Shown here piece by piece: positions 1-7,810 of a stretch of 18,815 bases of DNA. The position numbers and the translations under genes are program-made. The notes under the pieces are model-generated. The model worked only from the letters and a program-made list of their open reading frames with translations, ran no database searches and was not told the origin of the DNA. Each line of letters opens with the position of its first letter. The first letter of the stretch is position 1. The stretch spans positions 1 through 18,815 of the forward strand of contig JAVVEE010000051.1 in the NCBI GenBank assembly GCA_032251315.1, written 5' to 3'. This DNA is from LH-M37 sp032251315 (GTDB taxonomy: Bacteria > Pseudomonadota > Gammaproteobacteria > SZUA-229).

Positions 1-261
1 GTCAGCATGGCCCGGGCAATCTACGTGGGCGTAGTGGCGGTTTACACTTTCGTATTCTACGTGTGAGGTAGAGATGGTAATACCGCGTGCTTTTTCTTCC
101 GGGGCATTGTCAATCTGATCAAAAGCTTTGACTTCTCCACCCTGGAGCTCTGACATCACTTTTGTCAGCGCCGCCGTCAGTGTCGTTTTACCATGGTCAA
201 CGTGACCAATTGTGCCCACATTGACGTGGGGCTTATTTCGTTCAAATTTTGCCTTAGACAT
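1..261 (-). CDS. tuf: Elongation factor Tu, N-terminal part (cut by window edge)
   Basis: Encodes the first 87 residues of EF-Tu, the GTPase that carries aminoacyl-tRNA to the ribosome; the rest lies left of the window. The GTP-binding motifs are visible: P-loop GHVDHGKT at residues 19-26, switch I RGITI at 59-63 and DCPGH at 81-85. The ATG at 259-261 is preceded by a strong ribosome binding site (GGGGGAG in the minus-strand sense, about 7 nt upstream). It sits directly downstream of four tRNA genes in the order Thr-Tyr-Gly-Thr-tuf, the arrangement of the E. coli tufB operon, so it is probably cotranscribed with them. A second tuf copy elsewhere in the genome is likely but cannot be seen here. 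Confidence 0.97.
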   Translation of the reverse strand, partial: MSKAKFERNKPHVNVGTIGHVDHGKTTLTAALTKVMSELQGGEVKAFDQIDNAPEEKARGITISTSHVEYESVNRHYAHVDCPGHAD

Positions 262-288
262 TAAATGTCTCCCCCGGATCTTAAATTG

Positions 289-310
289 TTAATGTAAAAT
301 TAATGTAAAA
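289..310. repeat. Tandem 11-bp duplication in the tuf leader
   Basis: TTAATGTAAAA occurs twice head to tail (289-299 and 300-310) in the spacer between tRNA-Thr(GGT) and the tuf ribosome binding site. The spacer is strongly A/T-rich. It may simply be a slippage duplication in unconstrained leader DNA. Confidence 0.7.
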
Positions 311-325
311 CTTAAAACTTATTAA

Positions 326-401
<76 letters not shown>

Positions 402-427
402 ATTAATCTGTCGAGCTCAACAAGTTA

Positions 428-501
428 TGGAGCGGGTGATGGGAATCGAACCCACGTATTCAGCTTGGAAGGCTGAAGTTCTACCATTGAACTACACCCG
501 C
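428..501 (-). tRNA. tRNA-Gly (anticodon TCC)
   Basis: A 74-nt minus-strand tRNA with acceptor GCGGGTG/CACCCGC, discriminator T and encoded CCA. The anticodon stem TCAGC/GCTGA encloses CTTCCAA, giving anticodon TCC. The T-arm loop GTTCGATTC is canonical. It corresponds in position to E. coli glyT. Confidence 0.96.
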
Positions 502-542
502 AATCTGTCAACGCCTCCAAAACTCTTAACTCAGTCTAATAA

Positions 543-627
543 TGGTGGAGGGGGGAGGATTCGAACCTCCGAAGGTAGAACCAGCAGATTTACAATCTGC
601 CCCCTTTGGCCACTCGGGAACCCCTCC
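543..627 (-). tRNA. tRNA-Tyr (anticodon GTA)
   Basis: An 85-nt class II tRNA with the long variable arm expected of bacterial tRNA-Tyr. Acceptor GGAGGGG pairs with CCCCTCC, followed by ACCA. The anticodon stem GCAGA/TCTGC encloses TTGTAAA, giving anticodon GTA. The start was set at GGAGGGG because this pairs fully with the 3' arm. It corresponds in position to E. coli tyrU. Confidence 0.96.
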
Positions 628-701
628 CAAAATCAAGCCGCGTATAATGCTTGAGGACAACGCATCTGTCAACCGTAACTTAGCATTACCGCTGATAAAA
701 C

Positions 702-777
702 TGGAGCCGGTGACAGGAGTTGAACCCACGACATCCTCATTACAAGTGAGGCGCTCTACCAACTGAGCTACACCGGC
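702..777 (-). tRNA. tRNA-Thr (anticodon TGT)
   Basis: A 76-nt minus-strand tRNA with acceptor GCCGGTG/CACCGGC, discriminator T and encoded CCA. The anticodon stem CCTCA/TGAGG encloses CTTGTAA, giving anticodon TGT. It is the first gene after the operon promoter, in the position of E. coli thrU. Confidence 0.96.
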
Positions 778-791
778 TAAACAGGCGGGCA

Positions 792-820
792 ATTTTAGGG
801 AACCCGGCACGCTAAAGCAA
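792..820 (-). promoter_or_regulatory. Sigma70-type promoter of the tRNA-tuf operon
   Basis: Read on the minus strand: -35 TTGCTT (815-820), a 17-bp spacer, and -10 TAAAAT (792-797). It is followed by a GC-rich discriminator, GCCCGCC (784-790), just before the first tRNA. GC-rich discriminators are known at stable-RNA promoters under stringent (ppGpp/DksA) control, so growth-rate control is inferred. The upstream flank (821-860) is A/T-rich and could serve as an UP element or Fis region. Confidence 0.7.
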
Positions 821-867
821 TGCGGATATTGAGATAATTAGCGATTAAGCCGATTTATTTCCATTTT

Positions 868-1542
868 TCACGAACAATCCCGGATTAAATGATTAATTTT
901 GCCGGTTATGTGCTTCGCGAGGACGCTGTCAGGAATACTTGTTACTGAAGCGATCTCGTAATCCAGCCAGTAAATCGTATAGTTTTTGAACAATATCTCC
1001 ACTTCCGGCTTCAGTCCCAGCTTCGTCATACGTTCAGCGTGCGTATAAGCCCGTTTTTTCTCCGCGAAATGCCCCAGTGAAATAGCATTGATCTGCGGGC
1101 CTGACTTAACAATAAAATAGTCATTCACTCTCATCTTTTTCAGCCTGCCTGCCAGCTCCTTAGCTTCGCTAAAGCTGCCGGCGGGCGGCAGATACACCCA
1201 GAACCGCTCCTGCTCTCTCTCTTCATGACTGCGAAACGAGGCCGCGACCACGTATTTTTTTATCCCCCGGGTCACTGCCCGTAGTTTTTCCAGCTCTCTG
1301 AATGGGCCCAGGGTAAAGCAGTCCGCCTCCTGCGCTGCCGCCTTTTTTTTTCCTTCATCGGGCAGGCGCTCTGTCGCTGACTTCGAAACCGCTACCGACT
1401 CCTGCCCAATTTCACTCAGCAGCACAATTCCGGGTACGCGCCTGTCGACGACCGGCTCAGCCGGCACCATCTCAGGCTGGCTCAACTCCCACCCCACATA
1501 GGCAATATTCAACATCAATACAAATAAAAACAACCAGCGCAT
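868..1542 (-). CDS. SPOR-domain-like membrane-anchored protein
   Basis: A 224-residue protein with a short N-terminal membrane segment (about residues 3-18) acting as signal anchor and a charged linker (about 28-72). The C-terminal half resembles a SPOR fold: CFTLGPF at 75-81, then WVYLPP at 115-120, DYFIV at 141-145, ISLGHF at 154-159 and YWLDYE at 191-196. SPOR domains bind peptidoglycan stripped of stem peptides, often at the septum, so a periplasmic wall-binding role is likely but not shown. It follows coaX by 66 nt on the same strand and probably ends the birA-coaX operon. A SPOR protein between coaX and the tRNA-tuf cluster is a recurring arrangement in this class, from memory. No catalytic residues are apparent. 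Confidence 0.8.
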   Translation of the reverse strand: MRWLFLFVLMLNIAYVGWELSQPEMVPAEPVVDRRVPGIVLLSEIGQESVAVSKSATERLPDEGKKKAAAQEADCFTLGPFRELEKLRAVTRGIKKYVVAASFRSHEEREQERFWVYLPPAGSFSEAKELAGRLKKMRVNDYFIVKSGPQINAISLGHFAEKKRAYTHAERMTKLGLKPEVEILFKNYTIYWLDYEIASVTSIPDSVLAKHITGKINHLIRDCS

Positions 1543-1608
1543 GACTACCTATTCCGCTTAAATTTAGTGCTCTTTTCAACTGGATCCGTTCCAGCCCGAA
1601 AAACATAG

Positions 1609-2346
1609 TTACAGCTGTGACGCATTATACAGGCCATACAGAACCAGATGAGGCTCCACATGAACACCCTCTACCTGAGCCAGTAAAGCCAGCATCTCTT
1701 CCGCATTGCCGCCCGTCAATATCACTCTCATTTTATCACCCAGACGCTCTCGGGCTGAGGCACAAACCTCCAGCAGCCCTGCCTGCAGCATATGCATGAT
1801 GCCGCTGGTTACCGCATCTGCGGTATTGATGGCAAAGCCGGGACAATCGCCTTCTGCGTTATTCACCCCTGCTGCATTCTGCAACAACGAATTTCGCATC
1901 ATCTTCAGGCCGGGCATAATTCGTCCGCCTCGATGCACACCATCTGCATCCATCAAATCAACGGTGATTGCAGTACCCGCATCGATGATGCACACGGGGG
2001 CATCATATAATTTTTTCGCCCCCAGCAGCGCCGCCCAGCGGTCGACACCATGCTCCTCCGGTCGCGGGTACATATTATAAACGCCACCCAGCTCAGAGGT
2101 GGTGCGTAAAAATATTGGCTCGATGGACCACTCTTTGCGAATCCAGTCCGTCAGCGTCTGCTCAACATCAGGCCCGGCAACGCAGGAGACCCAGACAGTA
2201 TCCTGATAGGGCGCACCCGAATAGATCTTGTCGAAAGTCGCATGCAGCGAACCTATCTGATAGGGGCTGTCCTCGGCCAGAATCAACTGCCCGTCCTGCC
2301 AAATCCCCCATTTGACACCGCTGTTGCCTATATCAATGGTTAGCAT
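1609..2346 (-). CDS. coaX: Type III pantothenate kinase
   Basis: CoaX phosphorylates pantothenate with ATP, the first step of cytoplasmic CoA synthesis. At 245 residues it has the usual family length. The ASKHA-fold landmarks are all present: phosphate-1 motif DIGNS at 5-9, the substrate-side GVDRWAAL at 100-107, DAGTAITVD at 122-130, GGRIMPGL at 140-147 and TGGNA near 211-215. Type III enzymes typically need a monovalent cation and resist CoA feedback (family knowledge). The ATG overlaps the 3' end of birA by 14 nt, which indicates one transcript and probable translational coupling; no good independent ribosome binding site is visible. Biotin ligase next to pantothenate kinase is the usual gammaproteobacterial pairing. 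Confidence 0.96.
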   Translation of the reverse strand: MLTIDIGNSGVKWGIWQDGQLILAEDSPYQIGSLHATFDKIYSGAPYQDTVWVSCVAGPDVEQTLTDWIRKEWSIEPIFLRTTSELGGVYNMYPRPEEHGVDRWAALLGAKKLYDAPVCIIDAGTAITVDLMDADGVHRGGRIMPGLKMMRNSLLQNAAGVNNAEGDCPGFAINTADAVTSGIMHMLQAGLLEVCASARERLGDKMRVILTGGNAEEMLALLAQVEGVHVEPHLVLYGLYNASQL

Positions 2347-3136
2347 GATTGATTTTTCTCAAACTTATATCCGCGCTATTAAACAATTGCTCTTCACCGT
2401 CAATCTCTATTCGTATCGCCCCGTTGACCTCGAAACCGGTCACTGTCCCCTGCAACGATCGAGCTTCATCCTGATAGATGTTTACCGGTCGCTGCAGGCA
2501 AATATCATATTGGCGGTATTCAGCCAACAACTCATCTCGAAACTGAGAAAAGCCTTCACAGATGCTCATACATTCTTTCAATAACAACCCGGCAACTCTA
2601 TTTCGCCCTGCTGGTGAGGTCTCGCCCAGACATGAGAAAACATCCGTCCAGGGCTGATCCGGCAACTGCGTTGCCGCTTCCGGCATTTTAAAATTCAACC
2701 CTATACCTATAATCGCCGTTGTGGCCGTAGCGGTGTTTTGAGTCGTCTCAATGAGAATACCCGCAATTTTCCTGCCCTCAATCAGCACGTCATTCGGCCA
2801 TTTGAGTCCCGCCTGCTCCAGGCCAATCGCTTTTAGCACCCGAACCACCGCCACGCCGACAGCCAACGACAGACCACCCAGCTCATTCACCGGCACTTCA
2901 AATCGCCAGGCCAGACTTAAATAAATGCTGCTATGCGGCGGCGAAATCCAGACTTTACCACGCCGTCCCCGTCCCTGTGTCTGCTGCTCGGCAAAACAGG
3001 CCAGCGGCAAGGCCTGTCCCTCCCTGACTTGCAGCAAGGCCTGCTCGTTGGTCGAATCGGTTTTTTCAAACAAAAACAGTCCGCAGTCGCGATTCAGGTA
3101 TGGCCGGATCAATTCCAGTTCAAAATCTTCAGTCAT
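2333..3136 (-). CDS. birA: Biotin-[acetyl-CoA-carboxylase] ligase lacking the HTH repressor domain
   Basis: This enzyme makes biotinyl-AMP and attaches biotin to the BCCP subunit of acetyl-CoA carboxylase. With the start used here it has 267 residues. Visible motifs are DSTNEQ (27-32), the biotinyl-AMP loop GRGRRG (55-60), KWPND with the expected ligase lysine (112-116), GRKIAGILIE (121-130), IGIGLNF (143-149) and a small C-terminal domain (about 217-262). The N-terminal winged-helix DNA-binding domain of E. coli BirA (about 60 residues) is absent, so this is a monofunctional class I ligase. An in-frame ATG 13 codons upstream (at 3175) gives 280 residues. I prefer 3136 because GGAGA lies 4-5 nt before it while the upstream ATG has no good site. 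It is divergent from glnS and overlaps coaX by 14 nt. Confidence 0.93.
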   Translation of the reverse strand: MTEDFELELIRPYLNRDCGLFLFEKTDSTNEQALLQVREGQALPLACFAEQQTQGRGRRGKVWISPPHSSIYLSLAWRFEVPVNELGGLSLAVGVAVVRVLKAIGLEQAGLKWPNDVLIEGRKIAGILIETTQNTATATTAIIGIGLNFKMPEAATQLPDQPWTDVFSCLGETSPAGRNRVAGLLLKECMSICEGFSQFRDELLAEYRQYDICLQRPVNIYQDEARSLQGTVTGFEVNGAIRIEIDGEEQLFNSADISLRKINHANH

Positions 3137-3311
3137 ATACTCTCCGGGCAACATAGCCTTAACCCTGATCTTCATGCAGATAAAACCCCACTATTTAACA
3201 CATAAACTCAACTTCAAGCCAACTGTAGTTCGCACAGCAGGTAAAATAAGCATGTACAATATGCCGCCATACACCAACCACACCCCCCTGAACATTAACC
3301 GAAGCGCAAAC

Positions 3312-4988
3312 ATGACTGCTGAAGACAATCCAATTCCATCCAACTTCATTCAAACCATCATTCAGAACGACCTGGATTCGGGCAAATACACCGCTGTACA
3401 TACCCGCTTCCCGCCTGAACCCAATGGCTACCTTCATATCGGTCATGCGAAATCAATTTGCCTGAACTTTGGCATGGCCAGAAAATTCAATGGCAAGTGC
3501 AACCTGAGGTTTGACGACACCAATCCTGACAAGGAGGAGGTCGAATACATGCACGCCATCGAGGCCGACGTAAAATGGCTGGGCTACGAATGGGACGAGC
3601 TGCATTTCGCTTCAGATTATTTCAACCACCTGTACATGTACGCAGTCAAACTTATCACCACCGGCAAGGCCTATGTTGACAGCCTGAGCGCTGAGGAAAT
3701 CCGCGAATACCGTGGCACCCTGAAAGCGCCCGGCAAGGACAGTCCCTACCGTGATCGCAGCGTGGAGGAGAACCTTGGGCTATTCCAGCGCATGAAAGAA
3801 GGCGAATTTGATGACGGCGCGCACGTACTGCGCGCCAAAATCAACATGGCTTCGCCCAACATGAACATGCGCGACCCGACCCTGTACCGCATCAAACGCA
3901 CCCATCACCACCGCACCGGTGCCGAGTGGGTCATTTATCCGATGTACGATTTCACCCACTGCCTGTCGGATGCCATCGAAGGCATCACCCACTCATTGTG
4001 CACCCTGGAGTTTGAAGATCATCGCGCGCTTTATGACTGGGTGATCGAAGAGGCTGGTGCGCCCTGCCACCCGCAGCAGATCGAATTTGCCCGACTGGAG
4101 CTGGAATACACTATCACCAGCAAGCGCAAACTGCACCAGCTCATTGATGAAGGCCATGTCACCGGCTGGGATGACCCGCGCATGACCACTATTTCCGGCA
4201 TCCGCCGGCGCGGCTATACGCCCGCCTCCATTCGTGATTTTTGTGATCGCATCGGCGTCACCAAAAAGGACAGTTCCATTGAAATGGCGGCACTGGAAAA
4301 CTGCGTGCGCGAAGACCTCAACGAACACGCACTGCGCGTCATGGGGGTACTGCATCCACTGAAGGTCACCATCGAAAATTATCCCGATGGCCAGAGCGAA
4401 GAGATGCTTGCGCAGAATCATCCGCAAAACCCGGCGCTGGGCACGCGCAGTATCACCTTCACCAAAACGCTGTACATTGAACGCGATGATTTCATGGAAG
4501 ATGCGCCGAAAAAATTCTTCCGCCTCTCGGTGGGTCGTGAAGTACGCCTGCGTTATGCCTACTACATCACCTGCACCGATGTGGTGAAAAATGAGCAGGG
4601 TGAAGTGATTGAACTGATCTGTCGTTACGACCCGGAAACTCGGGGCGGCTCATCGCCGGACGGGCGTAAGGTCAAGGGCACCATCCACTGGGTTTCCGCC
4701 GAGCATGCGGTGGATGCGCAGGTAAACGCCTATGACCGCCTGTTCATCCATCCCAACCCCGGCAGCACCGATAACTACATTGAGCACCTGAATCCGGACT
4801 CGCTCACCGTATTGAAAAACTGCAAGCTTGAACCTGCGCTGGCCAATGCCGACGCCAACACCAGCTACCAGTTTGAACGCACTGGCTATTTTGTGCTGGA
4901 CAAGGACAGTCGCAGCAACGCCCTGATCTTCAACCGCACCGTCACCCTGCGCGACACATGGGGAAAAATAGGCGGCAAGAACACCTGA
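3312..4988 (+). CDS. glnS: Glutaminyl-tRNA synthetase
   Basis: Class I synthetase that charges tRNA-Gln with glutamine; 558 residues, close to the 554 of E. coli. PPEPNG is followed by HIGH at residues 42-45; the second signature appears as TSKRK (269-273), a variant of the usual MSKRK. The C-terminal half carries the anticodon-binding beta-barrels and ends with RTVTLRDTWGKIG. The open frame extends upstream to 2925, but I start at ATG 3312 because MTAEDNPIPSNFIQTII lines up with the E. coli N-terminus. The upstream in-frame ATGs at 3252 and 3261 would add unconserved sequence. The ribosome binding site is weak for every candidate. The direct use of GlnRS rather than the Gln-tRNA amidotransferase route fits a gammaproteobacterium. 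It is monocistronic: birA diverges upstream and an HD-GYP gene converges downstream. Confidence 0.97.
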   Translation: MTAEDNPIPSNFIQTIIQNDLDSGKYTAVHTRFPPEPNGYLHIGHAKSICLNFGMARKFNGKCNLRFDDTNPDKEEVEYMHAIEADVKWLGYEWDELHFASDYFNHLYMYAVKLITTGKAYVDSLSAEEIREYRGTLKAPGKDSPYRDRSVEENLGLFQRMKEGEFDDGAHVLRAKINMASPNMNMRDPTLYRIKRTHHHRTGAEWVIYPMYDFTHCLSDAIEGITHSLCTLEFEDHRALYDWVIEEAGAPCHPQQIEFARLELEYTITSKRKLHQLIDEGHVTGWDDPRMTTISGIRRRGYTPASIRDFCDRIGVTKKDSSIEMAALENCVREDLNEHALRVMGVLHPLKVTIENYPDGQSEEMLAQNHPQNPALGTRSITFTKTLYIERDDFMEDAPKKFFRLSVGREVRLRYAYYITCTDVVKNEQGEVIELICRYDPETRGGSSPDGRKVKGTIHWVSAEHAVDAQVNAYDRLFIHPNPGSTDNYIEHLNPDSLTVLKNCKLEPALANADANTSYQFERTGYFVLDKDSRSNALIFNRTVTLRDTWGKIGGKNT

Positions 4989-4995
4989 CATAAGC

Positions 4996-5013
4996 CCGCC
5001 GTGATCACGCCGG
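4996..5013. terminator. GC-rich dyad between convergent glnS and the HD-GYP gene
   Basis: An 18-bp dyad, CCG-C-CGTGATCACG-C-CGG, with only one symmetric mismatch. It lies in the 31-bp gap between two convergent genes, where a shared terminator would be expected. No clear T-run follows on either strand, so this could equally be a protein-binding palindrome or chance. Confidence 0.3.
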
Positions 5014-5019
5014 AACTTC

Positions 5020-6141
5020 TTATAGATAAATTACATTTATAGAGGTCTCGGCGTATTTGGCTTTAATCTCCAGAATCTTCGGCAGCTTTTTCTCCAGCAA
5101 TTCAACCAGACGCGGCTCAAAATGCCTGCCGCTTTCAGCGCGAATCCAGTTCAAGGTATCCTCCAGCGACCAGGCTTTCTTATAAGGCCGTTCGGAAGTC
5201 AGCGCATCAAACACATCGGCAATCGCACTAATGCGCGCAGTTAACGGGATCTCCTCACCCTTCAAAGCATTGGGATAGCCGCTGCCATCCCACTTCTCAT
5301 GATGGCACAGGGCAATTTCCCGCGCCATGATCATCAGATCAGAATGGCCACCGACCAAAATATCCGCGCCGATCTGCGCATGGGTCTGCATAATCTTCCA
5401 TTCTTCAGCGTTGAGCTTACCCGGCTTCAACAGTACGCTGTCGGGAATACCCAGCTTGCCGATATCGTGCATCGGGCTGGCCACCAGCAGCAAATCAGCC
5501 GCCTCCTCTTCCATGCCATACGCCCGCCCCAGCACCGCCGCAATCTGGCTCATACGGATAATATGCAGACCGGTTTCGTTGTCTCGATATTCCGCGGCCC
5601 GGCCCAGACGCCAGACCACCTCCAGCCGGCTGTCCTGCAACTCATCATGTGCCGCGCGTAATTCGCGGGTACGCTCCTGCACTTTTTCTTCCAGAACATC
5701 TTTCTGAAATTTGACGATCTGATGCGCCTGCCTGACCTCCAGCAAATTATGCACCCGCGCCAGGAACTCACGAATATCAAAAGGCCGGACGACATAATCA
5801 CGTGCACCGCAAGCTAAAGCCTCCCGCTGAAACTTCTGCTCAGCCAGATCAGTGACGATCAGAACCGGGGGGATGCTGGTTTCTCCCAGCTCTTCCCGTA
5901 GTGAATTGATCACCCCGAAACCATCCAGTTTCGGCATTTTGATATCGAGGATAATCAGGTCAATGTTTTCTTCTTCGCAGAAACTCACCACGCTGAAAGG
6001 ATCCTGAGTTGACTGCATACCCTCATAACCATCGCGTTGCAGTACTTTTTTAATCATCGCAATATTGAGCTTGTGATGATCAACCACGAGAATATTGGCC
6101 TGCTTGATATCTTTGATGAATTTGCTGGTGTGGATTTCCAT
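5020..6141 (-). CDS. Response regulator with HD-GYP cyclic-di-GMP phosphodiesterase domain
   Basis: A 373-residue cytoplasmic protein. An N-terminal receiver domain spans about residues 14-133 with phospho-acceptor D66 (LIILDIKMP) and T97. It is followed by a helical, probably coiled-coil linker (about 138-180) and a C-terminal HD-GYP domain (about 185-350). The HD-GYP metal and signature residues are intact: H193, HD at 225-226 (MHDIGK), H254, HHE at 280-282 and DGSGYP at 285-290. Cyclic-di-GMP hydrolysis is therefore expected. The receiver is atypical: the acidic pair is D21-H22 instead of two acids, and the conserved lysine before PF is arginine (RPF, R119). No histidine kinase is adjacent. 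Upstream, -10-like TATACT (6190-6195) and TATAAT (6235-6240) exist without convincing -35 boxes, and the ribosome binding site is weak. Confidence 0.93.
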   Translation of the reverse strand: MEIHTSKFIKDIKQANILVVDHHKLNIAMIKKVLQRDGYEGMQSTQDPFSVVSFCEEENIDLIILDIKMPKLDGFGVINSLREELGETSIPPVLIVTDLAEQKFQREALACGARDYVVRPFDIREFLARVHNLLEVRQAHQIVKFQKDVLEEKVQERTRELRAAHDELQDSRLEVVWRLGRAAEYRDNETGLHIIRMSQIAAVLGRAYGMEEEAADLLLVASPMHDIGKLGIPDSVLLKPGKLNAEEWKIMQTHAQIGADILVGGHSDLMIMAREIALCHHEKWDGSGYPNALKGEEIPLTARISAIADVFDALTSERPYKKAWSLEDTLNWIRAESGRHFEPRLVELLEKKLPKILEIKAKYAETSINVIYL

Positions 6142-6343
6142 TTTATGAGGCTCTGCTAAGGCATTAGATTTATAGCCGGTTACAGCTGAAGTATAGGCTC
6201 GATAATTTGCGAGAAATCATGTCCTGACGGACTGATTATAGGTCTCCGTGGCTTTATTATCCGACCAGTTGCCATTTGGCCGGATTTAAATCACGCAAAC
6301 TAAAACCGGTGACAATAACTGGCTCCCCTGCCGCGTAAAACAG

Positions 6344-7555
6344 CTAACGTACCGTTATCCTGGCAAATTTTCGCTTGCCGACCTGAAACACCCCTTCCGT
6401 ACCCGCCTGCACTTTCAGGCTTTTATCCTCTATCTTCTTGCCATCCAGTTTCACTGCACCCTGCTGGATCATGCGCATCGCATCCGAAGTGCTTCCGGTT
6501 AAGCCGGCATCCTTCAGCAAATTGGCAATGGCATAACCCTCGCCACCCGCTTCAAAACTAAATTCCGGAATATCATCGGGAATCCTGTTTTTGGCAAACT
6601 GCGCAATAAAATCTTCGCGTGCCTGCGTCGCTGCTGCCGGTGAGTGAAAACGGGCGATGATCTCTTCGGCGAGCAGAAATTTAATATCCCGGGGATTTTT
6701 TCCCGCGGCCATTTCTGCCTTGAAGCCTTCTATTTCCGCTAATGGACGAAAACTCAGCAGTTCAAAATAGCGCCACATCAGGTCATCGGAGATCGACATG
6801 ATTTTACCGAACATCTCTTTGGGCGCTTCATCCACGCCGATGTAATTGTTCAGCGACTTGGACATTTTCTGCACGCCGTCCAGCCCCTCGAGAATCGGCA
6901 TGGTCAGCACCACCTGCGGTTTCTGCCCGTGCTGCGCCTGCAACTGCCGGCCCATGAGCAGATTAAACTTCTGATCGGTGCCACCGAGCTCGAGATCGGC
7001 CCTGAGTTCAACAGAGTCATAACCCTGAATTAAAGGATAGAGAAACTCATGGATGGCAATCGCCTGTCCGGCCTTGTAGCGTTTGCTGAAATCATCGCGT
7101 TCCAGCATGCGCGCGACCGTGCTGCTGGCGGCCAGCTTGATCATGCCCGCTGCGCCGAGACCAGCCATCCACTGCGAATTGAATACCACCCGGGTTTTGT
7201 CCGGATCCAGAATCTTGAACACCTGCTGCTGATAGCTTTTTGCGTTTTCCTTGACATCTTCTTCAGTCAACGGCGGACGGGTGGCACTTTTGCCGGTAGG
7301 ATCGCCGATCATGCCGGTAAAGTCGCCAATCAGGAAGATGATTTCATGCCCAAGATCCTGAAACTGACGCAGCTTATTGAGCAACACGGTGTGGCCCAGA
7401 TGCAAGTCCGGAGCCGTCGGGTCGAAACCGGCCTTGATGCGCAGGGGGCGACCCTCCTTCAACTTGGCAACTAAATCCGCCTCAAGAAGAACTTCATCAG
7501 CACCGCGCCGTATGATTTCTAACTGCTCATTTATTGATATTTCACTGCTTGCCAT
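6344..7555 (-). CDS. tyrS: Tyrosyl-tRNA synthetase, TyrZ-like subtype
   Basis: Charges tRNA-Tyr with tyrosine. With the start chosen it is 403 residues. Visible are FDPTAPDLHLGH (HIGH equivalent at 52-55), the tyrosine-site region LGGTDQKFNLLMGR (190-203), KMSKS at 230-234 and a C-terminal S4 RNA-binding domain (about 341-400). HLGH with KMSKS and the N-terminal helix before RPLRIKAGFDPT place it in the second bacterial TyrRS subtype (Pseudomonas TyrZ-like), not the E. coli TyrS subtype. An ATG at 7678 would add 41 hydrophobic, unconserved residues. I start at 7555 because MASSEISINEQ fits the family N-terminus. It is divergent from the M23 gene, with a 255-bp gap. Its tRNA-Tyr substrate is encoded at 543-627. 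Confidence 0.96.
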   Translation of the reverse strand: MASSEISINEQLEIIRRGADEVLLEADLVAKLKEGRPLRIKAGFDPTAPDLHLGHTVLLNKLRQFQDLGHEIIFLIGDFTGMIGDPTGKSATRPPLTEEDVKENAKSYQQQVFKILDPDKTRVVFNSQWMAGLGAAGMIKLAASSTVARMLERDDFSKRYKAGQAIAIHEFLYPLIQGYDSVELRADLELGGTDQKFNLLMGRQLQAQHGQKPQVVLTMPILEGLDGVQKMSKSLNNYIGVDEAPKEMFGKIMSISDDLMWRYFELLSFRPLAEIEGFKAEMAAGKNPRDIKFLLAEEIIARFHSPAAATQAREDFIAQFAKNRIPDDIPEFSFEAGGEGYAIANLLKDAGLTGSTSDAMRMIQQGAVKLDGKKIEDKSLKVQAGTEGVFQVGKRKFARITVR

Positions 7556-7697
7556 TACCGTTCCCGCGCTGGTTTCCGAGCTAAAAAGCCGTATATCATG
7601 CCTGCCGTTTGACTCTTTCTCAACTGATAATAACAATGAGCTTAAAATCAGCACGAAAAAAGCAGCCTTCACGGACAAATTCAGAGGGCATAATTTG

Positions 7698-7726
7698 TTG
7701 ACCTATTGATATTTAACAACTACATT
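7698..7726 (+). promoter_or_regulatory. Candidate promoter for the M23 peptidase gene
   Basis: TTGACC (7698-7703), a 17-bp spacer and TACATT (7721-7726) lie in the A/T-rich gap between divergent tyrS and the M23 gene. The -35 matches 5 of 6 consensus positions and the -10 matches 4. The resulting leader would be about 80 nt. Confidence 0.4.
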
Positions 7727-7810
7727 TCATCTATATTCAGTTAAGATTAGTTTCGTTTTATAGATTCTTTAAGTATTGAATCTCCCTCATAGATTTTATT
7801 TGGCAGCGCT

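Noticed and set aside
2925..3311. N-terminal extension of glnS to a 687-residue protein
   Set aside because: The extra 129 residues overlap birA on the other strand and have no similarity to GlnRS, whose N-terminus aligns from ATG 3312.
3137..3311. Hidden or frameshifted helix-turn-helix domain upstream of birA
   Set aside because: I read the minus-strand frames and found no winged-helix-like sequence joining the ligase; the overlapping frame at 3195-3446 is a shadow of glnS.
4650..4991. 113-codon antisense frame within glnS
   Set aside because: It is a low-complexity Val/Gly/Ala frame opposite a strongly conserved synthetase, a typical shadow ORF in coding DNA.
7556..7678. N-terminal hydrophobic extension of tyrS from ATG 7678
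   Set aside because: TyrRS is cytoplasmic. The 41 extra residues are unconserved, and the family N-terminus begins at 7555.
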